Positions 1 through 7,984 of a stretch of 34,979 nucleotides of DNA are shown here, in pieces. Source of the stretch: Nitrospinaceae bacterium (GTDB taxonomy: Bacteria > Nitrospinota > Nitrospinia > Nitrospinales > VA-1). The stretch lies in assembly GCA_029261635.1 (NCBI GenBank), contig JAJDAW010000136.1:1-34979 (forward strand), written 5' to 3'. Below the pieces are notes generated by a model that ran no database searches, had not been told where the DNA came from, and was given only the letters and a program-made list of their open reading frames with translations. How positions within the stretch are numbered: the stretch's first letter is position 1; each line of letters begins with the position of its first letter. The translations under genes and the position numbers were made by a program.

Positions 1-1
1 G

Positions 2-241
2 GCCTTTGTGCTTAAAAAAGAGACCGGGTTTGCGGTTGGAGAATCGGAATGCCAGTGTGGCAGTAGCGATTTCAGTCCCTTACAATTAGACCTGTTTGTG
101 AGCGACCTTCAGTCATCTATGGAAGCTCAAGATTTGGATGATGACGATGGAGATTTCGACTGGTGTCGCCCAGGCCCAGATGATTCTTCTGAAGGGGATT
201 ACAACAATGTTTTCGATGATGACCCTGGGTTTTCCAAATAG
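2..241 (+). CDS. C-terminal end of unknown acidic protein (partial)
   Basis: I do not recognise this protein. The frame is open to the left edge of the window, so the listed GTG start at position 8 is probably internal and the real start lies outside. What is visible is a short stretch with a Cys-x-Cys pair (ECQCGSSDF), followed by a strongly acidic tail rich in Asp (DLDDDDGDFDW) that ends in DDDPGFSK. The Cys pair could be half of a metal-binding site if partners lie upstream, but that is inference. The following gene begins 145 bp downstream with no clear terminator in between. Confidence 0.5.
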   Translation, partial: AFVLKKETGFAVGESECQCGSSDFSPLQLDLFVSDLQSSMEAQDLDDDDGDFDWCRPGPDDSSEGDYNNVFDDDPGFSK

Positions 242-386
242 ATAGAATTACTTCAACTCGCCCCTTCCGTTCCAATCCCAACATTCCCTTTCTCATTGAA
301 AATATTAAATTTATTTGTCAAAACTCCGATAAAAGATATAATATAAAGCTAATTATTCCCAGAAATAGTGTAAATATATAAACTAT

Positions 387-1607
387 ATGAACGAGAAAAA
401 GCCTCTTGACGGAAACGTTTGGAGAGAAAATCTGAAAAATGCGCTGGATATAATTAACACCAGCGAGAGCTTCTTATTCAGCGGAGACATTGACCCCGAT
501 TCGGTAGGGTCGATGTTATCTCTTTCGCTTTACCTTCATCAGCTTGATAAAAAGGTTTTTTTAATCCTGCCTGAGAACCTGGGTGATAATCTCGATTTTT
601 TCGAGAAAATTATCGAATACAATTCGATCAAAATTTTACGGAATAAAGAACAGATCCTAGCCGTAAAAAGTGAAATAGATACCGTTATTTTTTGCGACAC
701 AGCCAATACAAAACTGGTTCCTCATTACTCTTTTATTGCAAAAAATATTTTATCCAACAAACCCAAAGTGATTGAGATTGACCATCATTTTGGTGCAGAC
801 AGCGAAGAACTAACAGATTACGGAATCAAATTATTTCGCAAGGCCAATGCCAATACCGAAATTATTGGAAAAATTCTTTTAACGTATCATGAAAAATATC
901 ACGAAGGGCCTAATCCCTTTGACCAACGCAACATCATTCTCGGTTTGATTACCGGCATGCTGGGTGACACCGTCGGCGGGAAGGTTATTCCCTTTAAAGA
1001 AGATTACGACTACTGGATGAACTTGCTCAAAGAGCGTCTGCAGAGTATTACGCGTTGGAGAGAATCGGATGAAAAAAGAAATATAGACCCCAAGGACGCG
1101 AAATTTGGCGACCCCCAACAGATTCTGGAATACCTGAATCGGTTGACCGATGAACAGGAAGCCTGCTTCAACCTTTTGAATGACCGTGCCGTATTAAAAG
1201 GTCAAATTGGTTTCTTAAATCTATTCCACTCCACTCAAGATGATGTGGCTGATACCTGCAAACCGTTCGATTCGGACTGGTTCGCAGACATCCAAAACTT
1301 TCTAATGAATTCAGTCCCTGAGAAATCGGGTTGTGCCGGCATGGTCGTTTTTGAAGGTCAAAATGCCGAAGGGGAGAATTGCTTTTTCATAAAGCTTCGA
1401 CGAGCGGTCAAGTTTTCTGGAATTGACCTGCGCACTGCAGAAGATAAATTAAAGGAATTATTCGGCGATCTTTATATGGGCGGCGGCGGTCATGCAGGTG
1501 CTGCTTCATTTAGAATCCATCCTCTGGACGAAAAAGAATTTCTAGAGAAAATTGAAAAGATATTCGATTTTTTCAATGCAGGCCTATTAGCATCCAGCGA
1601 CAAATAG
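387..1607 (+). CDS. DHH/DHHA1-family phosphoesterase (NrnA-like)
   Basis: This 406-residue protein has the two-domain layout of DHH phosphoesterases, the superfamily of NrnA oligoribonuclease/pAp phosphatase and RecJ. Visible motifs, in order, are the first metal motif DIDPDSVGS near residue 34, DTAN near 103, the signature DHH near 132, GDTVGG near 196, and the DHHA1 glycine-rich motif GGGGHAGAAS near the C-terminus. The family hydrolyses short RNA, pAp or cyclic dinucleotides with Mn; which substrate applies here cannot be told from sequence. The histidine that usually opens the first motif of NrnA-type enzymes (HxxPDxDAxGS) is not present; a Ser/Gly stretch is there instead. An insertion of about 60 residues (YWMNLLKERLQ to NRLTDEQEA) lies between the DHH and DHHA1 parts. 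It converges with the following glycosyltransferase, 22 nt away. Confidence 0.8.
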   Translation: MNEKKPLDGNVWRENLKNALDIINTSESFLFSGDIDPDSVGSMLSLSLYLHQLDKKVFLILPENLGDNLDFFEKIIEYNSIKILRNKEQILAVKSEIDTVIFCDTANTKLVPHYSFIAKNILSNKPKVIEIDHHFGADSEELTDYGIKLFRKANANTEIIGKILLTYHEKYHEGPNPFDQRNIILGLITGMLGDTVGGKVIPFKEDYDYWMNLLKERLQSITRWRESDEKRNIDPKDAKFGDPQQILEYLNRLTDEQEACFNLLNDRAVLKGQIGFLNLFHSTQDDVADTCKPFDSDWFADIQNFLMNSVPEKSGCAGMVVFEGQNAEGENCFFIKLRRAVKFSGIDLRTAEDKLKELFGDLYMGGGGHAGAASFRIHPLDEKEFLEKIEKIFDFFNAGLLASSDK

Positions 1608-1629
1608 AACAATTTACTCCTGCTTAGCT

Positions 1630-2763
1630 CTATCCTTCCAACACCTTTTTATAAATTGAGAACGTTTGTTGGGCCATAAGATTCAAAGAGAACTGGTCTA
1701 GAATTCTCGCCTTGCCATTTTGTTGCATTGCTTTCCGTTCCTCCGGGCCGAGTTCCAATAAAGTCAAAATACCATGAGCAAGGGTTCTTGCCGAATTAAC
1801 AGGAACCAGTACCCCTTCGACAGACTTTCTAATAATATCGTTGTTACCGGGTATATCCGTTGCCATCACCGGTTTCCCGGCTGCCAATGCTTCCAGTAGA
1901 TTATAAGGAAGCCCTTCACTCCGGGATGGGGAAATATAAAAATCTATAGTCTTTAATATCTCCAGCGCATCTTCCCGCACCCCTAAAATTTTTACAGCCT
2001 CATCCAGTCCATTCTCGTGGATGTACCGCTTTATCGTTTTAACATATTCTTCATGTTCGTCAGGGCAATCACCGATGATTAGAAGTCGAATGTGGGGAAC
2101 CACTTTTGCCGCTTCGACAAAACCTTCCAGCAGCGTATCCAGCCCTTTTTCTGGTGAAACTCTTGAGAGAGTACCGAAAATTTTTATACTTTCACGAGGC
2201 CCCAACTTCAATGAAGCAAGTGCCTCTTCTGCTAATGGCAGCGCTTGAATGGAGTCCAGATCAATACCATTGTTAACAACACTGGAGTTCGAATCATTTA
2301 GAAACATTAAAACTTTTGCTTTGTTTTTTTCTCCATTGCCAACAAAAATGTGGTGCCGGGTCAACAATGTCAGAACATTTTCTACAAACAGATAAATCCA
2401 TTTTTGGATAATAGGAAGGAGTTGGTGCTGAAAACCGTGAAAAGTGTGCACCACAGGAATTCCCAACATCCAACCAAGTAACCTGCCATAAAGGCCGGGG
2501 CCTTTTCCATGGGTATGAATCAAATCGGGTTTCTCTCTCCGCAAAATTCTCAACAGTTTCAAGAAAGCAGACAAAGACAGTTTCCTTAAGACCAGATCAT
2601 AAGGAGCAATTCCTAAGGCAATCAACTTATCCCAATAGGAACCATCGTTGTGAGTACAAACAATGACATCCCATTCCTTGCGGTCCATTTTTTCCAGCAA
2701 GCTGTAGATATGCCTGGGGCCTCCCCCGGGTGCAGTGGTGCCGCTGATAATAGCTAATTTCAT
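1630..2763 (-). CDS. Glycosyltransferase family 4 (GT-B fold)
   Basis: This 377-residue protein resembles GT4 retaining glycosyltransferases, which transfer a sugar from a nucleotide donor in envelope polysaccharide or glycolipid synthesis. The N-terminal Rossmann domain opens with MKLAIISGTTAPGGG and contains the acceptor-side stretch PDLIHTHGKGPGLYGR. The C-terminal domain starts near GTLSRVSPEKGLDTLLEGF and carries the EX7E donor-binding motif in SRSEGLPYNLLEALAAGKP. Length is normal for the family. No signal peptide or membrane span is evident, so it probably acts on the cytoplasmic face of the inner membrane. Donor and acceptor are unknown, and there is no surrounding polysaccharide cluster to narrow the role. 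Confidence 0.85.
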   Translation of the reverse strand: MKLAIISGTTAPGGGPRHIYSLLEKMDRKEWDVIVCTHNDGSYWDKLIALGIAPYDLVLRKLSLSAFLKLLRILRREKPDLIHTHGKGPGLYGRLLGWMLGIPVVHTFHGFQHQLLPIIQKWIYLFVENVLTLLTRHHIFVGNGEKNKAKVLMFLNDSNSSVVNNGIDLDSIQALPLAEEALASLKLGPRESIKIFGTLSRVSPEKGLDTLLEGFVEAAKVVPHIRLLIIGDCPDEHEEYVKTIKRYIHENGLDEAVKILGVREDALEILKTIDFYISPSRSEGLPYNLLEALAAGKPVMATDIPGNNDIIRKSVEGVLVPVNSARTLAHGILTLLELGPEERKAMQQNGKARILDQFSLNLMAQQTFSIYKKVLEG

Positions 2764-2913
2764 GGTCGAGGCTGGGTGGTTAACGGAAGATGATTAAATA
2801 ATACGATATTTCCGAACCTTGAGGAACTTTATTTTTCCCCTACAAGTTAGGGATGGCTACGCGGTAATATTTGGGGATCAAAATTATAAAACTATAATTT
2901 CGATTTTCGTCAA

Positions 2914-2940
2914 TAGTGTGCGGCACCACGCCGCACACTA
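2914..2940. repeat. Perfect inverted repeat, 11-bp arms, 5-nt loop
   Basis: The arms tagtgtgcggc and gccgcacacta are exact reverse complements around the loop accac. It lies in the 241-bp gap between two minus-strand genes, downstream of the lipoprotein gene ending at 3005. It is GC-rich in an AT-rich spacer and has no T-run on either side, so it is not a classical Rho-independent terminator. It may be a terminator of another type, a transcript-end stabiliser or a dispersed palindromic element. I see no second copy in this window. Confidence 0.6.
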
Positions 2941-3004
2941 CATCGAAGTATAGATTGCCAACCTGAGTGAGCATCGTCTGCTTGTCAGGGACGACCCGTT
3001 AGCG

Positions 3005-3853
3005 TCACGCTGAGTCTGCTTCGAGGTCGGTATGGGACAGGAGGTTTTCGTCCTCAATGGCCATAGCGATGTTTGGGTCGGATTTAAAACTATCGTTAAT
3101 CGCACTCAACAAAGTGGCTGCATCTGAATAATAAGATTGTTTATTCACCCCATCGACTTTTCGTAGCGAAAGATCTTCGTACAAGGCGACCATATTTTCC
3201 GAACGTGAGATGGACTCCCTCACTTCGGAAAAGGGGATGTTGCGTTTCTTACTTTCAATCGCACGTTCTGCATATTCAATCCATAAATCAATATCACCAG
3301 CAGCATCGCCAAGCTCAAGATAGTTTTGTCGCATCTTCTCTTTTCCCAGTTTCTGCAACTGTTCCACCTTTTCTCTTCCCCAACCGTTCAACCGCATTCC
3401 TTTAGTTGCCCGGCAAAGGTTCTTCAGGGAAAGCACCAGACGATTCATCTGACTGTCAAGTTGCATGCCATAGTTGGTATATTCTTTAATCTCCATAGAG
3501 CTTTCAAAAATATGCCAAATACCTCCGCGCTCTTGAACAGCAGTTCGTCTTTTATCCAGGGCGTTGGCTTGAGAAAGACAATCCTGCTCATCTTTCACTT
3601 CAGGATTTGAAGTCGATATAGTTTTAAGTTTTTTTGCTAACGATGCGTCAACCGAAAGAGCAGGCAAAGTTTTATTTGAAGATTCAGATATCTCGGCACT
3701 AGATCTCGTCAACGTTTCTTTGCGTACCCAAGTATTTTCCTTAAATGGCATTTGTAAAGGGGCTTCATCAACAGGTTCAGCGGAACACCCTGAAGCAAAA
3801 GTTCCTGTCAGCACAGCACATAAAATAATTTGTAAACACCTTATTTTAAACAT
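3005..3853 (-). CDS. Putative lipoprotein of unknown function
   Basis: I do not recognise this family. The 282-residue protein starts with a type II signal peptide: a basic N-terminus MFKIR, a hydrophobic stretch, and a lipobox ASGC with the lipidated Cys at residue 23. After a Ser/Thr-rich linker the rest is charged and mostly helical in character, with many Lys, Glu and Arg residues and no obvious enzyme motif. It is probably anchored to the inner or outer membrane facing the periplasm. It is transcribed divergently from the FlgO-like lipoprotein gene, across a 339-bp spacer. A weak GAGAG ribosome-binding site precedes the ATG. Confidence 0.65.
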   Translation of the reverse strand: MFKIRCLQIILCAVLTGTFASGCSAEPVDEAPLQMPFKENTWVRKETLTRSSAEISESSNKTLPALSVDASLAKKLKTISTSNPEVKDEQDCLSQANALDKRRTAVQERGGIWHIFESSMEIKEYTNYGMQLDSQMNRLVLSLKNLCRATKGMRLNGWGREKVEQLQKLGKEKMRQNYLELGDAAGDIDLWIEYAERAIESKKRNIPFSEVRESISRSENMVALYEDLSLRKVDGVNKQSYYSDAATLLSAINDSFKSDPNIAMAIEDENLLSHTDLEADSA

Positions 3854-4192
3854 TTTGGTCTCTCATTAATTTTGGAAAATAGTCCATCTTTATACACTAA
3901 ATTTTTGCCCCTTGCATGAAAATGACAATGACAGAATTCCTGCCAAATCTGCCATTAAAATGGCTAAGCTCGACAAAAATTCGACGCTTTTAAAAGGAAT
4001 TTAAGTCTAGTTATTAAACTACCAAAAAAACATAACAACATAAACTACGATATTTAAATGAGTTCTATTGATTTTTTGATATTGTCCCTTAATAACCCTT
4101 TAAGGCACATGACTTGCAAAAACCCTTGAGTGATAACAGGTTTCTGTCGTTAAGAGAACTATAAATTAAAGAATATCAAAGGTTTGTATACT
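3854..4192. other. 339-bp divergent intergenic region
   Basis: This spacer lies between two divergently transcribed lipoprotein genes. It is AT-rich, and I find no ORF or RNA gene in it. The clear signal is a sigma-54 type -24/-12 element at 4104-4117 directed toward the plus-strand gene. No enhancer-binding site could be recognised with confidence. On the minus strand a TATAAA-like -10 sits near 3890, but its -35 is poor. Confidence 0.5.
4104..4117 (+). promoter_or_regulatory. Sigma-54 (RpoN) type promoter, -24/-12
   Basis: The sequence GGCACATGACTTGC matches the RpoN core GGCAC-N5-TTGC, with the invariant GG and GC exactly 10 bp apart, and is followed by A. The base before GG is A rather than the usual T. 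Transcription would start about 12 bp after the GC, near 4129, giving a leader of about 64 nt before the ATG at 4193. RpoN promoters need an AAA+ activator, and they commonly drive flagellar and nitrogen genes. That fits the FlgO-like product downstream. Confidence 0.55.
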
Positions 4193-4765
4193 ATGAAATT
4201 AAAAAAACTGCTTTATTTACTGATTACTGTCTTCCTGTTTTCCGGGTGTGAAGTAAAAATGGGTCCCTCATCGTTCTGGAGCAAAGTATTCCGAACTCAA
4301 ACCGACTCTAAATATTATATGGGGAAGACAGAAGATCTGGTTCAATCTCTTACGGAAGATGTTGCTGAATATGAAATCAACAAAGTAACCGTATTTGACC
4401 TTGTGGATGAAGAGAACAAAACTCCTATTCTCGGCGAATATATTTCTACAAGAATTGTTGAAGCCATCACCAAGAAGTATTTCTTTCGCGACAAGCAATT
4501 TCGAGTGGCGCAAAAGGGCGAGGTGAAATCAGTATTAGACGGCTTAAAGCTTCAGCCTTCGTTTCATTACAATAAAAATGAGTTGCGAAATTTGGGGAAA
4601 GCCCTCAACTCGCAGGCTGTCATTACCGGAAGGATTACAGACCTCGGAACCAATCTGGATGTTCATCTCACTTTGACCGATGTCATGAGTGGAGAAGTTA
4701 TCGCATCCGCATCCGAACCTTTAACGCGAACCAAGTTTGCGGTTGAAATGTTGAGGCACCATTAA
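4193..4765 (+). CDS. FlgO-like outer-membrane lipoprotein
   Basis: This is a 190-residue lipoprotein starting at MKLKKLL. The ORF track begins at a TTG at 4184, but the AAAGG ribosome-binding site at 4178-4182 is well placed only for the ATG at 4193. The signal peptide ends in the lipobox LFSGC. The mature part resembles the FlgO domain family: a strand-helix start around VTVFDLVDEENK, then FRVAQKGEVKSVLDGLKLQPS, then the ALNSQAVITGRITDLGTNLDVHLTLTD region, and a final SGEVIASAS strand. FlgO is a flagellum-associated outer-membrane lipoprotein in Vibrio, but this fold is also found in other lipoproteins and in CsgG-like proteins, so a motility role is inference. The sigma-54 promoter upstream agrees with it. 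It converges on shc with a 6-nt gap. Confidence 0.65.
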   Translation: MKLKKLLYLLITVFLFSGCEVKMGPSSFWSKVFRTQTDSKYYMGKTEDLVQSLTEDVAEYEINKVTVFDLVDEENKTPILGEYISTRIVEAITKKYFFRDKQFRVAQKGEVKSVLDGLKLQPSFHYNKNELRNLGKALNSQAVITGRITDLGTNLDVHLTLTDVMSGEVIASASEPLTRTKFAVEMLRHH

Positions 4766-4771
4766 GAAAGC

Positions 4772-6742
4772 TCAATCGTTTTCAATAGCTCGGCGGTAAC
4801 GGGCGAGTGCCATCAAAGGGAAAAAGTGCTGGTACATGTGGTACTTGATGAAGAAATGGATGGGAAATCCTGTCCCGGTAAATTCATCTTCCCACCAGGT
4901 CCCCTGGTCGTTTTGATTGCGCATCAAAAACTCTATCCCGCGTTTAGCAGCATCCCCTTTTGCTTCGCCGCCAGCGATCAATCCCAGTAAACCCCATGCT
5001 GTTTGCGATGCCGTGCTTGTGCCGCGTCCGCGCAAGCTGGGTTCTTCATAATTCTGACAGGTTTCGCCCCAACCGCCATCTTCATTCTGATGCGCCTCCA
5101 ACCATCGAATAGCTTTGCGGCTAAAAGGTTGACTCATATCCTCACCCATCGCCGACAGTCCGGTCATAGCCAGAAATGTTCCATAAACATAATTCACTCC
5201 CCCACGGCCAAACCAGCAACCATCAAGTTCCTGCTCCTCTTTAACAAATTTTAAGGCGCGTGCGACTTGCGGGTGTTCTCTTTTGAATCCCCATTGAGAC
5301 AACATCCATAAAATACGACTGGACACATCAACAGTAGGCGGATCGAGCAAAGCCTTATGGTCAGCAAAAGGAATTTCATTTAAAATTTCTTTATCATTGT
5401 CGACGTCAAAAGCTCCCCATCCTCCATTTTTACTTTGCATGTTGAGCAACCAACTCAAGGCTCTTTGGCATTCGTTCAACTTCCAGCGAATGTCGGGAAC
5501 TTCTATCCGATTCAATGCCAATAAAATCTCTGCGGTGTCGTCCGTGTCAGGATACAACTCGTTATAAAATTCAAATGCCCATCCGCCTGGCTCTGCATGC
5601 GGTTTTTTAATCTGCCAGTCGCCGCGCTTAACCACCTGCTTGGAGAGAATCCATTCAGCAGATTTAATGAGTGCCGGGTGATCCGTTGGCATTCCCGAAT
5701 CCATCAATGCGTTCAAGCAGATCGCCGTATCCCACAGCGGCGATACACAAGCCTGCATCCATAGCCGATCTTCTTTTTCCAGAAGAAAGCGGTCAACCGC
5801 TTCCATCCCTTTGACACAAGCAGGATGATCTTTGGGGTAGTCCATCAGATGCAATGCTAACAGGGAGTTGAGCATAGCAGGCTGAATTCCAGCCCAGTCG
5901 CCTTCATCTTCCTGATGTTCCAGTGTCCACTTTTCTACTGCGCGCAGAGCCGCTTTACGATAAGGCTTCCAAGGGAACTTACCAATGAATTTGATGATCC
6001 GGTCAAGATAGATAAACGTGTTTCTCCAGCTCGTGAACGGCAGGCCGCTGGGTTTGAAATCGAGATCGTTGTCGTTTTCCGTGAACAGTTCCTGAACATC
6101 CCGCCCGGCAGGCAAAGAATGCACCGGCTCCAGAGAACGCACCACAGAAAGCGGCACCACGGTGCCACGTGACCAACTGGAAATTTCGTAGATGTTAAAA
6201 AAGAATCCATTCGGTAATAAAATAATTTCCGCCGGGATAGCGGGGCAAACATCCCAAGATACCTGCCCAAACATGGCAAGAAATATTTTGGTGAAGACGC
6301 GTGTCTTTTTTATGCCGCCATTTTTACGGATGGCGTTTCTGGCGCGTACCATTTCTTCCCGGTCCGCTGGAACTCCTGCCATTTTAAGCGCCATATAAGA
6401 TTCAACCGTGGAGTTTATGTCGCACAAGCCGCCATGAAAAAGCGGCCAACTCCCATCCTCGCGTTGCATATAAAGCAGATAATTGACTATTTTTTGCTGA
6501 CGTTCGCTATCCAGGCGATCCGTGAAATGCATAAAGAAGATTAATTCTGCCGAAATGGTTACATTGGCTTCAAGCTCATCGACCCAATAGCCCTTTTCAT
6601 TCTGACGGGATAGCAGGTATTCCCGCGACCTTTCGATAGAGCGGTGCAATATATCCATAGACACGCCCTCAAATGACACAGAGGTTTCTTCCATTTCCGT
6701 AACTTTTTCCATATTTTCCATATAGTTAGCTAGTATCCGCAA
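4772..6742 (-). CDS. shc: Squalene-hopene cyclase
   Basis: The enzyme cyclises squalene to hopene/hopanol, the core step of hopanoid synthesis, as a monotopic inner-membrane protein. The 656-residue ORF has normal family length. It shows the catalytic acid motif DxDDT (DTDDTAEIL, about residue 400) and repeated QW motifs, for example REDGSWPLF, QSKNGGWGAFD and QNEDGGWGE. No other hopanoid genes (squalene synthase, hpnH, shc accessory genes) are adjacent. The start is uncertain: the ORF-track start is a TTG at 6742 with no clear ribosome-binding site, and in-frame ATGs follow at 6721 and 6712. The protein core begins near SIERSREYLLSRQNEKGYW, so any of these would be functional. Confidence 0.93.
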   Translation of the reverse strand: MRILANYMENMEKVTEMEETSVSFEGVSMDILHRSIERSREYLLSRQNEKGYWVDELEANVTISAELIFFMHFTDRLDSERQQKIVNYLLYMQREDGSWPLFHGGLCDINSTVESYMALKMAGVPADREEMVRARNAIRKNGGIKKTRVFTKIFLAMFGQVSWDVCPAIPAEIILLPNGFFFNIYEISSWSRGTVVPLSVVRSLEPVHSLPAGRDVQELFTENDNDLDFKPSGLPFTSWRNTFIYLDRIIKFIGKFPWKPYRKAALRAVEKWTLEHQEDEGDWAGIQPAMLNSLLALHLMDYPKDHPACVKGMEAVDRFLLEKEDRLWMQACVSPLWDTAICLNALMDSGMPTDHPALIKSAEWILSKQVVKRGDWQIKKPHAEPGGWAFEFYNELYPDTDDTAEILLALNRIEVPDIRWKLNECQRALSWLLNMQSKNGGWGAFDVDNDKEILNEIPFADHKALLDPPTVDVSSRILWMLSQWGFKREHPQVARALKFVKEEQELDGCWFGRGGVNYVYGTFLAMTGLSAMGEDMSQPFSRKAIRWLEAHQNEDGGWGETCQNYEEPSLRGRGTSTASQTAWGLLGLIAGGEAKGDAAKRGIEFLMRNQNDQGTWWEDEFTGTGFPIHFFIKYHMYQHFFPLMALARYRRAIEND

Positions 6743-6823
6743 AAAATCTTTATAGAAGACTAAATTAACCCATTTTCAGATATAAAGCAAAACCCCTCAT
6801 GTAGAGGTTTCGAACAAAACTCA

Positions 6824-6852
6824 TTGACAATACTGCAAATCTCTTTTAATAT
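6824..6852 (+). promoter_or_regulatory. Sigma-70 type promoter for rplM-rpsI
   Basis: A perfect -35 hexamer TTGACA (6824-6829) is followed after 17 bp by TAATAT (6847-6852). The predicted start near 6859 leaves a leader of about 42 nt before the rplM ATG at 6901. It lies in the divergent shc/rplM spacer and is the best housekeeping promoter in the window, as expected for a ribosomal protein operon. Confidence 0.65.
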
Positions 6853-6900
6853 AGCCGGTTTACGACATACAAAATTTAATATCAAACAGAACCGGAAATA

Positions 6901-7332
6901 ATGAAAACAACTTTTTTTGCAAAACCTGGCGAGATCGAGAAGAAATGGGTGATCATTGACGCGACAGATAAAGCTGTTGGGCGTATCGCCACTAAAGCGG
7001 CATCGATTATTCGCGGAAAAACAAAACCGACTTATACCCCTCATACAGATACTGGGGATAATGTAATTATCATTAATGCATCCAAGGTTAAGTTAACCGG
7101 GAAAAAATGGGACGACAAAGTCTATTACCACCATACCGGTTGGTCGGGAGGGATAAAATCCATTACTGCTAAAGAAGTTTTGGAAAAAAATCCTTCGGAC
7201 CTTTTGCAAAAAGCCATTCGAGGAATGTTACCCAAAAATAGATTGGGCCGCACTTTGAACAATAATTATCGAATATACGACACGGATAAGCATCCTCACG
7301 GGGGACAGAACCCCGAAACCGTAGTTATTTAA
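6901..7332 (+). CDS. rplM: 50S ribosomal protein L13
   Basis: L13 is an early-assembly protein of the large ribosomal subunit that binds 23S rRNA. The 143-residue length is typical. Recognisable family segments are KKWVIIDATDKAVGRIAT near the N-terminus, GDNVIIINASKVKLTGKKW in the middle, and MLPKNRLGR before the C-terminal NPETVVI region. It is followed after 35 bp by rpsI, the conserved bacterial pair. The gene follows the TTGACA promoter at 6824. Confidence 0.97.
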   Translation: MKTTFFAKPGEIEKKWVIIDATDKAVGRIATKAASIIRGKTKPTYTPHTDTGDNVIIINASKVKLTGKKWDDKVYYHHTGWSGGIKSITAKEVLEKNPSDLLQKAIRGMLPKNRLGRTLNNNYRIYDTDKHPHGGQNPETVVI

Positions 7333-7367
7333 TTCCCTAAAGAAAAAGACGGAGAGTAAAAAATATT

Positions 7368-7766
7368 ATGGACGGCACCATCGAACGATTTTATGCAACA
7401 GGAAAACGAAAAGAGACCATCGCAAAAGTATGGGTTCAAGCTGGCAATGGCAAAATCACGGTTAACAATAAATCCTTGAAAGAATATTTTTGCCGCGAGA
7501 GCTTGGAATGCATAATTAAGCATCCCTTGATCACAACCGAAACTCTTGAGTCAGTTGATATCAAAGCAACGGTTAAAGGAGGCGGGCTTTCGGGTCAGTC
7601 TGGCGCTTTACGTCTGGGAATTTCCCGAGCTCTTATTTTGACCAACGCTGATTTGCGAGCACCTCTCAAAAAAGCAGGATTTCTCACCCGAGATTCCAGA
7701 GCCGTAGAAAGAAAGAAATACGGGCAGCCTGGCGCGCGTAAAAAGTTCCAATTCTCCAAGAGATAA
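7368..7766 (+). CDS. rpsI: 30S ribosomal protein S9
   Basis: S9 is a small-subunit head protein whose basic C-terminal tail reaches toward the P-site tRNA. The 132-residue protein has the family start YATGKRKETIAKVWV, the glycine-rich KGGGLSGQSGALRLGISRAL segment and the terminal SRAVERKKYGQPGARKKFQFSKR with its invariant final KR. A GGAGAG ribosome-binding site lies upstream of the ATG. It is co-transcribed with rplM and followed by a stem-loop terminator. Confidence 0.97.
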   Translation: MDGTIERFYATGKRKETIAKVWVQAGNGKITVNNKSLKEYFCRESLECIIKHPLITTETLESVDIKATVKGGGLSGQSGALRLGISRALILTNADLRAPLKKAGFLTRDSRAVERKKYGQPGARKKFQFSKR

Positions 7767-7801
7767 ACGGCAACTCCTCTTCGTCTTTCGATTCGTCTAT
7801 G

Positions 7802-7826
7802 AGCTTTGCCATCTGGCAAAGCTTTT
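7802..7826 (+). terminator. Rho-independent terminator after rpsI
   Basis: The 9-bp stem agctttgcc/ggcaaagct closes on the loop atct and is directly followed by TTTT. It begins 36 nt after the rpsI stop codon and separates the ribosomal pair from the arg genes. Confidence 0.7.
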
Positions 7827-7934
7827 CGCGAAAAAGGCACCTCTTTTTTCAACAATCAAGTAAAATCCAGAGAACAACCTCGTAGCAAGCAGGCGAGGTA
7901 TTGAATAAAACACTATTTAAAAAAGTGATTAGGC

Positions 7935-7975
7935 ACGGAGGCTCACTTTCAGAAGTGACGCAAAATCCGTAGGAG
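7935..7975 (+). promoter_or_regulatory. Nested hairpin and Shine-Dalgarno in the argC leader
   Basis: An inner 6-bp hairpin (tcactt/aagtga, loop tcag, 7943-7958) sits inside an outer pairing acgga/tccgt (7935-7939 with 7966-7970). The outer arm abuts the AGGAG ribosome-binding site at 7971-7975, which serves the argC ATG at 7985. Such a fold could influence translation initiation, but no known riboswitch or ARG operator is recognised. Confidence 0.3.
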
Positions 7976-7984
7976 TCTATTATT

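Noticed and set aside
4184-4192. TTG start of the FlgO-like gene as given in the ORF track
   Set aside because: The AAAGG site is only 1 nt away from the TTG but 10 nt from the ATG at 4193, which also begins a standard signal peptide.
5935-6279. 114-residue ORF opposite/within shc, and similar ORFs inside other genes
   Set aside because: They are in alternative frames of clearly identified genes, have no family resemblance and no ribosome-binding sites.
6760-7044. 94-residue minus-strand ORF upstream of and inside rplM
   Set aside because: It overlaps the rplM promoter and coding sequence antisense and shows no protein-like features.
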